64,000 nt of DNA, taken from the NCBI GenBank assembly GCA_938045585.1, contig CALIAU010000012.1:1-64000 (forward strand), read 5' to 3'. Made by a program: the position numbers and the translations under genes. Source of the stretch: an uncultured Saprospiraceae bacterium (GTDB lineage: Bacteria > Bacteroidota > Bacteroidia > Chitinophagales > Saprospiraceae). A model generated the notes under the pieces. That model had not been told where the DNA came from and searched no databases. It saw only the letters and a program-made list of their open reading frames with translations. Positions 1 through 9,473 of this stretch are shown one piece after another; position 1 is the stretch's first letter, and every line of letters starts with the position of its first letter.

Positions 1-1
1 T

Positions 2-3000
2 TGTAAGATTATTTATGAAGTGGATCCAGCAAATGGAGCAATCTTAAGTGAAAAAAGTGTAGCAGGTCTTGCAATTCCAGAAGGAATAACTATGGTCAAT
101 GATAATGAATTATGGGTCGCTGGTGAAGACAATGAATTACAGCAATTTGTCATTCCTGGTTCTACTTGTGATGACGGAAATCCAAACACCTTCAATGACG
201 AATATGATAGTTCATGTGGATGCGTTGGCACACTAGATCCTAACTTCTGTCCTAACCTAAATCTATTCATCGGAGATCCTTGTGATGATGGTGATCCTAA
301 CACCTCAAATGACATAGTAGATAATAATTGTAACTGTTCAGGTACTTCTATTAATACCTGTGATGGTATGTGGCCAGAATCAGAAAGTTTTGAAACAGAC
401 CTAGGTGATTGGACACAGGGAACGGATGACGACTTAGATTGGATAAGAGATTCTGGAGGAACACCTTCCAGTGGCACTGGACCATCTACGGGATCTGATG
501 GAAGCTGGTATATGTATGTAGAAGCATCGGGCTCAAACAGCCCAAATAAAACAGCAAGTTTGGTTTCAGAATGTTTCAATATTGCAACAACTGGTGGTGG
601 TACCATACTCTTTGACTATCACATGTTTGGAACTGTAACTGATCACATGTTAGAATTCCAAGTTACAACGGATGACGGAAACACATGGACTACGCTGTGG
701 AGTAATATAGGAAGTGATGGAGATGTCTGGACTACTGTAAACGTAAATCTTGACCTCTATGTAAACATAGAAGTATATTTCAGATTTCTTGGAACTACAG
801 GAAGTTCATGGTCTGGCGATATCGCTATAGATAACATATTAATCTTCGACACAGATGGCACGGATTGTCCTAATCTAGGATTAGATATAGGCGATCTGTG
901 TGACGATGGTGATCCAACCACTCTAAATGATACAGTAAACAGTAACTGTATTTGTGAGGGTACACTTGATCCTAACTTCTGTCCTAACCTAAATCTATTT
1001 ATTGGAGATGCTTGTGATGACGGTGATCCTAACACTTCAAATGATACAGTAGATAATAATTGTAACTGTACAGGAACTACCAATAATACCTGTGTTGGTA
1101 TGTGGCCAGAATCAGAGAGTTTTGAAACAAACTTAGGTGATTGGACACAGGGAACGGATGACGACTTAGATTGGATAAGAGACTCTGGGGGAACACCTTC
1201 CAGCGGGACGGGTCCATCCACTGGCTCTGATGGCAGCTGGTATATGTACGTGGAAGCCTCAGGATCTAACAACCCTAATAAAACAGCTAGTCTTGTCTCT
1301 GAATGTTTCAATGTCGCAACAAGTGGTGGTGGCACAATACTCTTTGACTATCATATGCTTGGAACTGTAACTGATCACATGTTAGAATTCCAAGTCACAA
1401 CAGATGATGGGAACACATGGACTACCCTGTGGAGCAATATCGGAAGTGATGGGAACATATGGACTAACGTAAACGTAAATCTTGACCTCTATGTAAACAT
1501 TGATGTCTATTTCAGATTTCTTGGAACTACAGGAAGCTCATGGTCTGGAGATATTGCAATAGACAATATATTGATATTCGACACGGATGGTGCTGATTGT
1601 CCTAACTTAGGATTAGATATAGGAGATCCATGTGACGATGGTAATCCAAATACTACTGGTGATATAGTGATTGGAGGATGTATCTGTCAAGGTATGGCAA
1701 TTGTTTGCGATGGCACCTTCCCTGAAACAGAAAGTTTTGAATCAGGTTTAGGGAATTGGACTCAGGGAACGGATGATGATCTAGATTGGATAAGAGACTC
1801 AGGGGGAACACCTTCTAGCGGAACGGGTCCATCCACTGGGTCTGATGGAAGCTGGTATATGTACGTGGAAGCCTCAGGCTCTAACAGTCCAAATAAAACA
1901 GCTAGTCTAGTCTCCGAATGTTTCAATGAACCATCTTCAGGTTCTAGCCAAATCACATTTGACTATCACATGAATGGAGTCGTTACAGACCACATGCTAG
2001 AATTCCAAGTAACATCTGATGGTGGAAATACATGGACAACTCTTTGGAGTAATGTAGGAAGTGATGGAGATGTATGGACTAATGTAAATATAGATTTAAC
2101 ATCATATCAGAATATGGAGGTGTACTATAGATTCCTTGGAACAACAGGTAGTTCTTGGTCTGGTGATACCGCAATTGATAATATAAATATGAGCTCAGGA
2201 CTTGGTTTTGATTGTCCTAGCCTGGGATTAAATATTGGTGACGCATGTGATGATGGAGACGCTGCTACTATAAATGATGTAGTGGATAATAATTGTAACT
2301 GTACGGGAACCTTTGTAGGTAATTCCATAGATATTACAAACTTTAACGCAGGCTGTGGAATTTCAACACTTGGTATAAATAACTTATCTGGAGTTACTTA
2401 TAGGCCTGAATCCAACACATTATTTGGCATAACGAATTTTCCAACTGAAGTACATGAAATTGATTTGGATGGAAATATATTACGCACCATTGTATTAAAT
2501 GGAGTTTTTAACGATACAGAAGGTATAGTGCACATAGGTGGAGACCAATTTTTCGTTGCTGAAGAAAGAGAGAGAAGAGTAACGCTAATTACTATTAGCG
2601 ACAACACCACAACAATTACCTTCCCTGGAAATGGTGCTATAGCTTTTGATGATTCTGGTCTCGGAGATAATTTTGGTTTTGAAGGACTAGCATATGATGC
2701 TTCAAATGATATATTATACATTGGAAGAGAAGGAGATTCGGACAACAATAATACTGGGACTGAACCTAAGGTGTACAAGGTAGATAATCCTCTTTCGGAA
2801 TTAGGAAATCTTATTACACCTGTTGAAGCATTCACCAGCCTACCTTCTTGTAACAATTTTGATATTGGTGGCTTAGCATTCACCTCAGTTGGATCACTCC
2901 TTCTAATTTCAGATAATTGCAGTACTATCTATGAATTAAATCCAAGTACCGGTTTTGAATTAAGTACAAAGTCGATTACAGGGTTTGCACAACCTGAAGG

Positions 3001-4087
3001 ACTCACCCTAATAAATGATAATGAATTATGGGTGGTAGGTGAACAAGATCAAATTGCACAGTTTGTCATTCCTGGCGCTACCTGTGAAGAGAACTGTTAT
3101 ACGGGAGCCACTTGGGACAATGCATGTAATTGTACTGGAGGAACTATAATTGATCAAGATGGAGATGGCGAGTGTGCTGGAAACGACCCTGACGATATGG
3201 ATCCATGTGTACCAGATGACACGGACCCATTATGTGGAGGTGGAAGTACTTGTACTACCCTCTTAAACAATGATTTTGAGTCCGGATGGCAAGGATGGGT
3301 TGACGGAGGCTCTGATTGTAGAAGAGATATTGCAGATGCTGTGTATGCTAATAGCGGATCATTTTGTATCCGTCTAAGAGACAACACAAGTTCATCGGTA
3401 ATGACCTCTCCTACCTTGAATACTACGAATAGTGATATTCTTGAGCTTAGCTTTAGTTACATAGCTAGAAGTATGGATAATTCAACAGAAGATTTCTGGC
3501 TTCAGATTTCTTCCGATAATGGTGCAACTTGGACGACAACTCATACTTGGGCACGTGACATCGATTTCCAAAATGATGTACGCGAAAATGAATTTGTCCT
3601 AATTGCTACACCACTAAACACAACTACAAAGATTAGGTTTAGATGTGATGCATCAACAAATCAAGATTGGGTCTATATTGACGATATAGTACTTCAAAAG
3701 TGTATAAACACTATTATACCAGATAACGATCCTGTAGATGCATATAACTCAGGAACAGAAACAATGGAGGATCTCAAGAGTATCTCCAATACTGCAGAGG
3801 AATTAGAATCCGAGAATAGGGAATTGACTAAATTAAAGAATCAATTATCCATTTATCCAAATCCTCTTAGAAAATCAAGCACTCTATTTGTGGAAGTCAT
3901 GAATCCAGAAAAGATTGTAGAACTTGAAATTCTAAGTTTAACTGGTAAACGTTTAATCTATTCTACATGGAATGAAGATTCAAATACTTTGGCACTCCCT
4001 ATTCAAAACGTATCAAATGGTTCTTATCTTCTTCGAGTTAAAACATTAGAAGGCATAATAACTAAGAAATTTATTGTGATCGAATAA
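2..4087 (+). CDS. secreted MAM / SdiA-regulated-type propeller protein with T9SS tail (5' end outside window)
   Basis: The frame is open from base 2 and the first possible start (GTG at 20) lies inside a domain, so the gene begins upstream of the window. The first ~50 residues match the end of a complete SdiA-regulated-type propeller further on (about 2320-3085), so at least two such domains existed. Order: propeller tail; three near-identical MAM-like jelly-roll modules starting at 359, 1091 and 1706, separated by cysteine-rich modules (CPNL..IGD.CDDG...CxC); the full propeller; an Asp/Cys-rich linker (DQDGDG, about 3085-3240); a divergent jelly-roll (about 3250-3705); and a T9SS sorting domain (from about 3838, IYPNP...KKFIVIE). 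The sorting domain implies export through the type IX system and display or release at the surface (family knowledge). Ligand unknown; an adhesin or matrix role is inference. A strong terminator follows. Confidence 0.85.
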   Translation, partial: CKIIYEVDPANGAILSEKSVAGLAIPEGITMVNDNELWVAGEDNELQQFVIPGSTCDDGNPNTFNDEYDSSCGCVGTLDPNFCPNLNLFIGDPCDDGDPNTSNDIVDNNCNCSGTSINTCDGMWPESESFETDLGDWTQGTDDDLDWIRDSGGTPSSGTGPSTGSDGSWYMYVEASGSNSPNKTASLVSECFNIATTGGGTILFDYHMFGTVTDHMLEFQVTTDDGNTWTTLWSNIGSDGDVWTTVNVNLDLYVNIEVYFRFLGTTGSSWSGDIAIDNILIFDTDGTDCPNLGLDIGDLCDDGDPTTLNDTVNSNCICEGTLDPNFCPNLNLFIGDACDDGDPNTSNDTVDNNCNCTGTTNNTCVGMWPESESFETNLGDWTQGTDDDLDWIRDSGGTPSSGTGPSTGSDGSWYMYVEASGSNNPNKTASLVSECFNVATSGGGTILFDYHMLGTVTDHMLEFQVTTDDGNTWTTLWSNIGSDGNIWTNVNVNLDLYVNIDVYFRFLGTTGSSWSGDIAIDNILIFDTDGADCPNLGLDIGDPCDDGNPNTTGDIVIGGCICQGMAIVCDGTFPETESFESGLGNWTQGTDDDLDWIRDSGGTPSSGTGPSTGSDGSWYMYVEASGSNSPNKTASLVSECFNEPSSGSSQITFDYHMNGVVTDHMLEFQVTSDGGNTWTTLWSNVGSDGDVWTNVNIDLTSYQNMEVYYRFLGTTGSSWSGDTAIDNINMSSGLGFDCPSLGLNIGDACDDGDAATINDVVDNNCNCTGTFVGNSIDITNFNAGCGISTLGINNLSGVTYRPESNTLFGITNFPTEVHEIDLDGNILRTIVLNGVFNDTEGIVHIGGDQFFVAEERERRVTLITISDNTTTITFPGNGAIAFDDSGLGDNFGFEGLAYDASNDILYIGREGDSDNNNTGTEPKVYKVDNPLSELGNLITPVEAFTSLPSCNNFDIGGLAFTSVGSLLLISDNCSTIYELNPSTGFELSTKSITGFAQPEGLTLINDNELWVVGEQDQIAQFVIPGATCEENCYTGATWDNACNCTGGTIIDQDGDGECAGNDPDDMDPCVPDDTDPLCGGGSTCTTLLNNDFESGWQGWVDGGSDCRRDIADAVYANSGSFCIRLRDNTSSSVMTSPTLNTTNSDILELSFSYIARSMDNSTEDFWLQISSDNGATWTTTHTWARDIDFQNDVRENEFVLIATPLNTTTKIRFRCDASTNQDWVYIDDIVLQKCINTIIPDNDPVDAYNSGTETMEDLKSISNTAEELESENRELTKLKNQLSIYPNPLRKSSTLFVEVMNPEKIVELEILSLTGKRLIYSTWNEDSNTLALPIQNVSNGSYLLRVKTLEGIITKKFIVIE
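359..2215 (+). repeat. three in-gene copies of a ~170-residue MAM-like module with Cys-rich spacers
   Basis: Copies begin at 359, 1091 and 1706 (spacing 732 and 615 nt). Copies 1 and 2 are separated by two cysteine-rich modules, copies 2 and 3 by one, which accounts for most of the spacing difference. The stretch from GDWTQGTDDD through TGPSTGSDGS is almost invariant in protein, while many third positions differ in the DNA. This suggests duplications followed by selection or gene conversion. Confidence 0.9.
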
Positions 4088-4109
4088 TTCAATTTAATGC
4101 ATTTGTCAA

Positions 4110-4140
4110 CCCCCAGGCCGTTTTGGCTTGGGGGTTTTTT
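4110..4140 (+). terminator. intrinsic terminator of the MAM/propeller gene
   Basis: A 10-bp stem (CCCCCAGGCC with GGCTTGGGGG, one G-U pair) with loop GTTTT is followed by six T. It lies 22 nt after the stop codon. Confidence 0.93.
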
Positions 4141-4314
4141 GTTGTACATCGCTACTGTAAACATTTTATAGTACGTAATCGTTACACTATAGTCGTTCAA
4201 AAGCACTTTTCAAATAGAAATTATGCTGTAATTGTTAAAAAACTATATATTTTTGAATAACCATAATCAAAGCACTAATTACCTATTCACTTTAAACCTG
4301 TTTAAAACATTAAA

Positions 4315-5190
4315 ATGAAAAATATTCGTTTTTTATTCATTCTTTCAATTGCAGTGCTTTTATTAAATGCTTGTGGAGACACCGAACCAGATCCAGGACC
4401 AGAGCCACCAGACAATAGTTTTTTCATTCCATCTACTGGCTATATTTCCCCTGATTCATATACGGGAAAATCTTTAGTCTGGGAAGATAATTTTGATGGA
4501 ACAGCATTAGATGCAGACACGTGGTGTCACGAAATAGGGGATGGCTGTGATAGGAATTTATGTGGTTGGGGAAATGAAGAATTACAGTCCTATAAAGAAG
4601 GAAACACAAGTGTAAAAGATGGCTACCTCGTCATAACAGCAAAAGAAGAAACAGATGGCACAAGAGATTATACCTCTAGTCGAATTATAACAAAGAACAA
4701 AGTATCTTTTCACAAAGGCAGGGTTGACATTCGCGCAGCCATGCCGTTTGGGCAGGGTATGTGGCCAGCACTTTGGATGCTTGGCAATAATATCGATGTT
4801 GTAAGTTGGCCAGCCTGTGGTGAAGTAGACATTATGGAAATGACAGGAGGCAGTGGTGATAGGGATAGTAAAGTATATGGTACAGCGCATTGGGCGGATC
4901 CCACAGGACAACATGCAGAATTTTCTGGTGACCGTACCCTAGAATCTGGTAAACTATATGACGAATTTCATGTTTACTCAATTGAATGGACGGATACAGC
5001 AATACGTTGGTATCTGGATGGAAGCCAGTATCATTCACTTAATATTTCTGCTGCTCAATTTTCAGAATTCCAACAAGAATTCTTCTTCGTTATGAATATT
5101 GCTGTAGGTGGTAATTTCCCGGGCAACCCAGATAGTACTACTGAATTCCCACAAAGAATGATCGTAGATTATATTCGTGTATTTCAATAA
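4315..5190 (+). CDS. GH16 family beta-glucanase (laminarinase-like) lipoprotein
   Basis: 291 residues. A signal peptide ends in a lipobox (LNAC, Cys20), followed by an acidic Pro-rich linker, so it is probably lipid-anchored. From about residue 52 it reads as one GH16 catalytic domain: WEDNFDG, a Trp-rich patch MWPALWML, and the signature GEVDIME with Glu170 (nucleophile), Asp172 and Glu175 (acid/base). The C-terminal strands (FFFVMNIAVGG, IVDYIRVFQ) are typical of laminarinase-type GH16. Expected activity is endo-hydrolysis of beta-1,3 or mixed-linkage glucan such as laminarin. No SusC/SusD pair is adjacent, so it is a solitary enzyme rather than part of a visible utilisation locus. Substrate is inferred from the subfamily look only. 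Confidence 0.93.
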   Translation: MKNIRFLFILSIAVLLLNACGDTEPDPGPEPPDNSFFIPSTGYISPDSYTGKSLVWEDNFDGTALDADTWCHEIGDGCDRNLCGWGNEELQSYKEGNTSVKDGYLVITAKEETDGTRDYTSSRIITKNKVSFHKGRVDIRAAMPFGQGMWPALWMLGNNIDVVSWPACGEVDIMEMTGGSGDRDSKVYGTAHWADPTGQHAEFSGDRTLESGKLYDEFHVYSIEWTDTAIRWYLDGSQYHSLNISAAQFSEFQQEFFFVMNIAVGGNFPGNPDSTTEFPQRMIVDYIRVFQ

Positions 5191-5291
5191 GCGCCTACAA
5201 ACTTACTCAGCTTAAAATAGGATCTCCCATAGGAAAAATTAAATCAGCAATTTTTTCGCTAGATTTGTTTACAACAAACTTCTAAGCAGCT

Positions 5292-5888
5292 ATGCAAGAT
5301 TTAAAATTTCCTATTAAGTTTTCATTTAAAATTTCTACTTTATCGAATGACTTTAGAGCTATCGATGCCACAGGTAAGTTAGTCGCCTATGTAAGACAGA
5401 AGATGTTTAAGCTGAAAGAGGAGATTTTAATTTATAGCAATGAAGATAAAACTAAGGTGAACTATGCTATTCGTGCTAACAAATGGTTAGACTTCTCTAC
5501 CGTCTATAGCTTTTATGATACGAATGAAACGGAGTTCGGTAAAATTGCAAGAAAAGGATGGCGTTCACTTTGGAAGGCTGAATACGAAATTATTGATCAG
5601 CATGGCAATTTACAATACCACGTAAGAGAAGAAAATGGAATGGTAAAGGTCTTAGACTCACTAATTGGACAAATTCCGATTATAAGTTTCTTTACTGGCT
5701 ATTTATTTAACCCCTCCTACTTAGTCACTGATCTCAAAGAAAAAGAGATTATTAGACTCTCTAAAGAAGCTTCCTTTTTTGGGAGTGAATTTCTTGTAGA
5801 AAAACTAAGCACTATAGACAACGATGATGACGATAGAATTATGCTAGGCTTAATGATGATGATCCTACTAGAAAGACAAAGAGGATAG
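5292..5888 (+). CDS. LURP-one-related / Tubby C-terminal-like protein
   Basis: 198 residues, no signal peptide. The pattern (FKISTLSNDFRAIDATGKLVA, YVRQKMFKLKEEI, IYSNEDKT, then WRSLWKAEYEI and FLVEKLS) resembles LURP-one/scramblase-like proteins, which fold as a 12-stranded barrel around a helix. Bacterial members have no established function; phospholipid binding is only an analogy. The helix-like C-terminal segment (IMLGLMMMILLERQRG) is normal for the family. It sits alone between GH16 and an opposing gene. Confidence 0.7.
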   Translation: MQDLKFPIKFSFKISTLSNDFRAIDATGKLVAYVRQKMFKLKEEILIYSNEDKTKVNYAIRANKWLDFSTVYSFYDTNETEFGKIARKGWRSLWKAEYEIIDQHGNLQYHVREENGMVKVLDSLIGQIPIISFFTGYLFNPSYLVTDLKEKEIIRLSKEASFFGSEFLVEKLSTIDNDDDDRIMLGLMMMILLERQRG

Positions 5889-5905
5889 TGCATGGGTTTA
5901 GCGGA

Positions 5906-5929
5906 CTGCCTGTTTAGACCCGTAGGCAG
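5906..5929. terminator. possible hairpin between convergent genes
   Basis: CTGCCT at 5906-5911 pairs with AGGCAG at 5924-5929 around a 12-nt loop. It lies between two converging genes but has no clear T tract, so a terminator role is uncertain. Confidence 0.3.
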
Positions 5930-5944
5930 GTTTCATGGCAAGTA

Positions 5945-6430
5945 TCAACTAAGTTGTAATGACTCTACCATTTCTTCAAAATCACAATCAAGCAGTTCTT
6001 CAAAATTCATTTTATATATCGCTTGCATCGTTTTCCCTCGCTGATAATCCTTATAAAACCCTTTCCATTGTGTGGGATAACAAATCAGTGCGACAACAAT
6101 TGAACCCATAACTGAAATTGATTTCTTTCCATTGCCAAACAAAAAGAAAAACAGCTTCGCTTCATTCAGCATGCCTATACCATAACCTGAGATAATATGA
6201 TAGATATCATGCGATTCATACAAAGATTGTATGTGCAGATTATTTCCTCTTAGGAATTGATATAGTTTAGCTCCTAAGGTAGATGGACCGTAATTCTTTA
6301 AGTTATCCATAGTCACATTCCATGGCTTTCTATTTGGATGTACTAGTTTAATGTAGGGTAGCTTAATAAGCTCTACTAGTTTTTGTAGATAATTATCACG
6401 TACTCGACTATAAAATGATCCCTTTTCCAT
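5945..6430 (-). CDS. COQ4-like protein
   Basis: 161 residues, ATG start at 6430. The COQ4 signature HDxxHx11E is exact: His74-Asp75, His78 and Glu90 (HDIYH...NE). In COQ4 this motif binds a metal; eukaryotic COQ4 is linked to coenzyme Q biosynthesis and recently to ring C1 decarboxylation/hydroxylation. The protein is somewhat shorter than mitochondrial COQ4. Bacteroidota normally use menaquinone, so ubiquinone synthesis is not a safe prediction; a modified role is more likely. No quinone gene is nearby. The family call is firm on the motif, the function is open. Confidence 0.75.
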   Translation of the reverse strand: MEKGSFYSRVRDNYLQKLVELIKLPYIKLVHPNRKPWNVTMDNLKNYGPSTLGAKLYQFLRGNNLHIQSLYESHDIYHIISGYGIGMLNEAKLFFFLFGNGKKSISVMGSIVVALICYPTQWKGFYKDYQRGKTMQAIYKMNFEELLDCDFEEMVESLQLS

Positions 6431-6586
6431 AATTCAGTTGTATTTTAACACCAAGCTATTAGCTATTGCTCAATCTTAATCCAATTGTTAGAATTCGTTC
6501 TGAATTGAAAAGGAACTGTAAGAGAAAAACAAGGAAGGATATAGGTCGAAGGAGTTAGCTCACTCAAAACTTATAAATGCATTCTT

Positions 6587-7054
6587 ATGAAAATTATACT
6601 TTACTCTACCCTGCTTCTCTTTTTATTTAGCTGCACTGAACAGCAAAAAGACGAATTAACTCTACATACGAATACTGAGGATCACCTAGCTATTGAGGGT
6701 GTAATCCAGAACTACTTTGATGGATGGCTTACAGGAGATACAACACTGGTCGGAAGCGCCATGCATGCAACATGTAATCTAAAATTTGTTCGTGAAGGAA
6801 AAATAGATCGTCGTAACCGAACACAGTACCTGAGTGGTTTCAAACCCAGACCTAGATTAAAAAATGCAGAGGGTAGAATCCTGTCAATAGATATAACACG
6901 CACAGCAGCTGAAGCTAAGATAGAGTTAGAAACCGCAGATCGTTTGTTTACAGATTATTTTAATCTCCTCAAGGAAGGAAACCGATGGTATATCACAGAT
7001 AAAGTATCTACTAATATCGCAAAGCCGGAGACGATTATAAAGACTGAGAATTAA
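6587..7054 (+). CDS. lumazine-binding-like / NTF2-like lipoprotein
   Basis: 155 residues. The signal peptide ends in LFSC (Cys16), so it is probably a lipoprotein. The rest reads as one NTF2-like cone domain of the putative lumazine-binding type: IEGVIQNYFDGWLTGDTTLVGSAMH near the start, and FTDYFNLLKEGNRWYITDKV at the end. Members are common in Bacteroidota, are usually periplasmic and have no established substrate; lumazine binding is a family label, not evidence of ligand. It is transcribed alone. Confidence 0.7.
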   Translation: MKIILYSTLLLFLFSCTEQQKDELTLHTNTEDHLAIEGVIQNYFDGWLTGDTTLVGSAMHATCNLKFVREGKIDRRNRTQYLSGFKPRPRLKNAEGRILSIDITRTAAEAKIELETADRLFTDYFNLLKEGNRWYITDKVSTNIAKPETIIKTEN

Positions 7055-7062
7055 CTTCAAAT

Positions 7063-7094
7063 AAAAAAGTGGAGATAGGATAACCCATCTCCAC
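7063..7094 (-). terminator. intrinsic terminator for the carbonic anhydrase operon
   Basis: GTGGAGAT (7069-7076) pairs perfectly with ATCTCCAC (7087-7094). Read on the minus strand the stem is followed by six T (7068-7063). It lies about 100 nt beyond the carbonic anhydrase stop codon. Confidence 0.75.
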
Positions 7095-7194
7095 AGTACA
7101 TTCCGAAATTTTAGAAACTTGAAGGGTGCTTCTGCGAATGCATTAAAGTTGTTCTGTGCGCTTTGCTATTAACAACACACTACTATTACTATTT

Positions 7195-7836
7195 TTATAA
7201 AAAACTGACCTTCCCAGTAGCTACATCATACATTGCTCCAACGACCTCAATCTCTCCATTATTAATCATCTCATTCAAGACTGGACTTTCCTCTTTGAGA
7301 CGCGCTATGTTTAGATGCACATTTTCTATTGCTACCTTATTTACAAATTCCAAATTCTTTGAACTTCTGTCTACTCCCTCAGCCGTTTCTACCTGAGCTA
7401 AGGCAGGGTTAATTTTGTCCAACATAGCTGTGAGATTACCTAACTTCGCATGATCGCATGCCCCTTTAACCGCACCACAAGACGTATGTCCCATAATTAC
7501 GATAAGCTTAGATCCCGCTAGTTTACACGCAAATTCGAGACTACCCAATATATCTTCATTCACAAAATTTCCTGCAACCCGCGCATTAAATATATCGCCA
7601 ATACCTTGATCAAAAATAATCTCCGTAGGTATTCTAGAATCGATACAACTCACTACAGCAGCAAATGGATATTGACCTGTTGCCGTATCCCCTATCTGAC
7701 TGTGAAGATCTCTATGTAGACTTGCCTTGTTTAGGAATCTTTTGTTTCCCTCAGCCAGCATCTCTTGAGCATCTCTAGCTTTTAAAGCTGCTTGAGATGT
7801 TTTTGTTTGTGTGAAATTCTTTAATTCTAAATTCAT
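7195..7836 (-). CDS. beta-class carbonic anhydrase
   Basis: 213 residues, cytoplasmic. It interconverts CO2 and bicarbonate. The zinc ligands of the beta class are visible: Cys64 and Asp66 in CIDSR, then His117 and Cys120 in HTSCGAVKGA. Length is usual for the family. It begins 11 nt after the SulP stop on the same strand, so the two are co-transcribed. SulP-carbonic anhydrase pairs are a recurring arrangement for bicarbonate uptake and use, which supports a carbon-supply or pH role rather than sulfate metabolism. Confidence 0.95.
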   Translation of the reverse strand: MNLELKNFTQTKTSQAALKARDAQEMLAEGNKRFLNKASLHRDLHSQIGDTATGQYPFAAVVSCIDSRIPTEIIFDQGIGDIFNARVAGNFVNEDILGSLEFACKLAGSKLIVIMGHTSCGAVKGACDHAKLGNLTAMLDKINPALAQVETAEGVDRSSKNLEFVNKVAIENVHLNIARLKEESPVLNEMINNGEIEVVGAMYDVATGKVSFL

Positions 7837-7847
7837 TACTTAAGTTT

Positions 7848-9455
7848 TTAGTTTGCCAAGGCAGGTTCTAGTTCAAAATCTTTAACTGATTTTTCCAATA
7901 TTTTCATTGCAGAATCTACAGGGCCTCGTCGTTTTAAGTCAATAATATGTGTTTCAATATTTCTTTCTTCAGCATTAATCAAAAACTCATCAATAATCTC
8001 TAAGACATCATGGTGGATGTTTCTAGAACTTGATGCATCAATGACAACTGTACTATCATTCGGAATTATGTTCAGAGCGCGCTGAATGTTTGCCTTATTC
8101 AAAAAGGTAACATCCTCTGAAAGTTGTATAGTGATTTTTCTATTATCATCATAATTTTCATCCTGCTCAAAAAAGAATGGCTTCTTATAATTTTCATACA
8201 AGACAAAAAAGATTGCCACTGCCATACCTATTCCAATTCCCATCAGTAAGTCTGTAAATACAATCGCAAGAATGGTAACCACAAAAGGAACAAAGTTGGT
8301 GTATCCCGTCTTAAACATTTGCTTAAATACAGCAGGCTTAGCAAGCTTATATCCTACCAAAATTAGAATTGCTGCAAGACTTGAAAGTGGAATAAGATTC
8401 AGTACAGTTGGTATAAGCATTGCACTGCCTAATAAAATAAAACCATGCAGTATTGCAGATGCCTTTGTTTTACCACCTGACTGGATGTTAGTCGAACTGC
8501 GCACGATAACCTGTGTAATAGGAAGACCTCCTATCAATCCCGAAACGAGATTACCGATACCCTGCGCTCGCAATTCTTTATTCGCTGGACTTACTCTTTT
8601 TAATGGATCTAATTTATCCGTAGCCTCAAGACATAATAATGTCTCCAATGAAGCAACTACGGCAATTGTTATTCCTACAGTATACACCTGCGGATTATTC
8701 CACTGACTAAAATCAGGGAAGGTAAATAGGTTTATAAATCCTGCAAAACTTTCAGCCACAGGTATTGACACTACCTGATCCATTTTCAATCCGTAAGAAC
8801 CGCCTGCAAAAACAAGATTTAAAATAATTCCCAGAGCAACAACTACGAGTGGGCCCTGTACAATTTTAAAGAGCTTAATTTTCTTCATAAACTTCTGTTC
8901 CCAAAGAATCAAAATTGCCAAGGATATACTTGAAATGATTATTGCACCTGGCGTGATATTCTCAAACATATAGTAGAACTGAGAAAAAGTATTATGCCCA
9001 TCATTTTGCGAAAACGCTAAACTTCCCTCATAATTCTTGTCATAGCCAAAGGCATGCGGAATTTGCTTGAGAAAAATAATGACTCCAATACCAGCCAGCA
9101 TTCCTTTGATAACAGAATTAGGGAAATAATAGCCAATAATACCCGCTTTAAGTACCCCAAGAATAAATTGGAAGACTCCTGCAATAACAACAGCAAGTAA
9201 GAATGTCTCAAATGCTCCTAGACTTTGGATAGCAGTCAATACGATAACGGCAAGACCCGCTGCAGGACCACTCACACCTAACTGAGATCCACTGAGCGCT
9301 CCGCAGACAATACCGCCTACTATTCCTGCTATAATTCCTGAAAATAAGGGAGCTCCTGAAGCTAGAGCAATCCCCAAACATAAGGGCACAGCAACCAAAA
9401 AGACTATAATGGATGCTGGCAAATCACTTTTTAAATTACTAATGTAAGGTTTCAT
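7848..9455 (-). CDS. SulP family anion permease with STAS domain (likely bicarbonate)
   Basis: 535 residues from ATG at 9455. A TTG at 9476 would extend it by 7 residues but lies inside the -7 promoter element, so ATG is chosen. The N-terminal ~420 residues are hydrophobic with SulP hallmarks (PASIIVFLVAVPLCLGIALA, SGPAAGLAV, LEATDKLDP, ITQVIVRSSTNIQSG). The C-terminal ~100 residues form a cytoplasmic STAS domain (VVIDASSSRNIHHDVLEIIDEF). SulP carriers move sulfate, bicarbonate or other anions. Pairing with a carbonic anhydrase favours bicarbonate, as in BicA-type carriers, but substrate cannot be read from sequence. Confidence 0.92.
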   Translation of the reverse strand: MKPYISNLKSDLPASIIVFLVAVPLCLGIALASGAPLFSGIIAGIVGGIVCGALSGSQLGVSGPAAGLAVIVLTAIQSLGAFETFLLAVVIAGVFQFILGVLKAGIIGYYFPNSVIKGMLAGIGVIIFLKQIPHAFGYDKNYEGSLAFSQNDGHNTFSQFYYMFENITPGAIIISSISLAILILWEQKFMKKIKLFKIVQGPLVVVALGIILNLVFAGGSYGLKMDQVVSIPVAESFAGFINLFTFPDFSQWNNPQVYTVGITIAVVASLETLLCLEATDKLDPLKRVSPANKELRAQGIGNLVSGLIGGLPITQVIVRSSTNIQSGGKTKASAILHGFILLGSAMLIPTVLNLIPLSSLAAILILVGYKLAKPAVFKQMFKTGYTNFVPFVVTILAIVFTDLLMGIGIGMAVAIFFVLYENYKKPFFFEQDENYDDNRKITIQLSEDVTFLNKANIQRALNIIPNDSTVVIDASSSRNIHHDVLEIIDEFLINAEERNIETHIIDLKRRGPVDSAMKILEKSVKDFELEPALAN

Positions 9456-9473
9456 GTTTTTCTGATTTTGACG

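Noticed and set aside
13-2328. Long open frames on the minus strand opposite the MAM/propeller gene
   Set aside because: They recur once per repeat module and simply mirror the codon bias of the plus-strand gene; no signal, domain or start context.
4024-4206. 60-codon minus-strand open frame across the terminator after the first gene
   Set aside because: It runs through a perfect intrinsic terminator and the 3' end of the sorting domain; not a gene.
4088-4314. Search for an RNA gene or riboswitch between the first two genes
   Set aside because: Apart from the terminator the stretch is AT-rich with no stable fold that I can see.
5945-6430. Assignment of the COQ4-like gene to ubiquinone biosynthesis
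   Set aside because: The motif supports the family only; no ubi gene is present and the phylum normally uses menaquinone.
7848-9455. Calling the SulP protein a sulfate transporter
   Set aside because: Co-transcription with a carbonic anhydrase and absence of sulfur genes favour bicarbonate; the substrate is left open.
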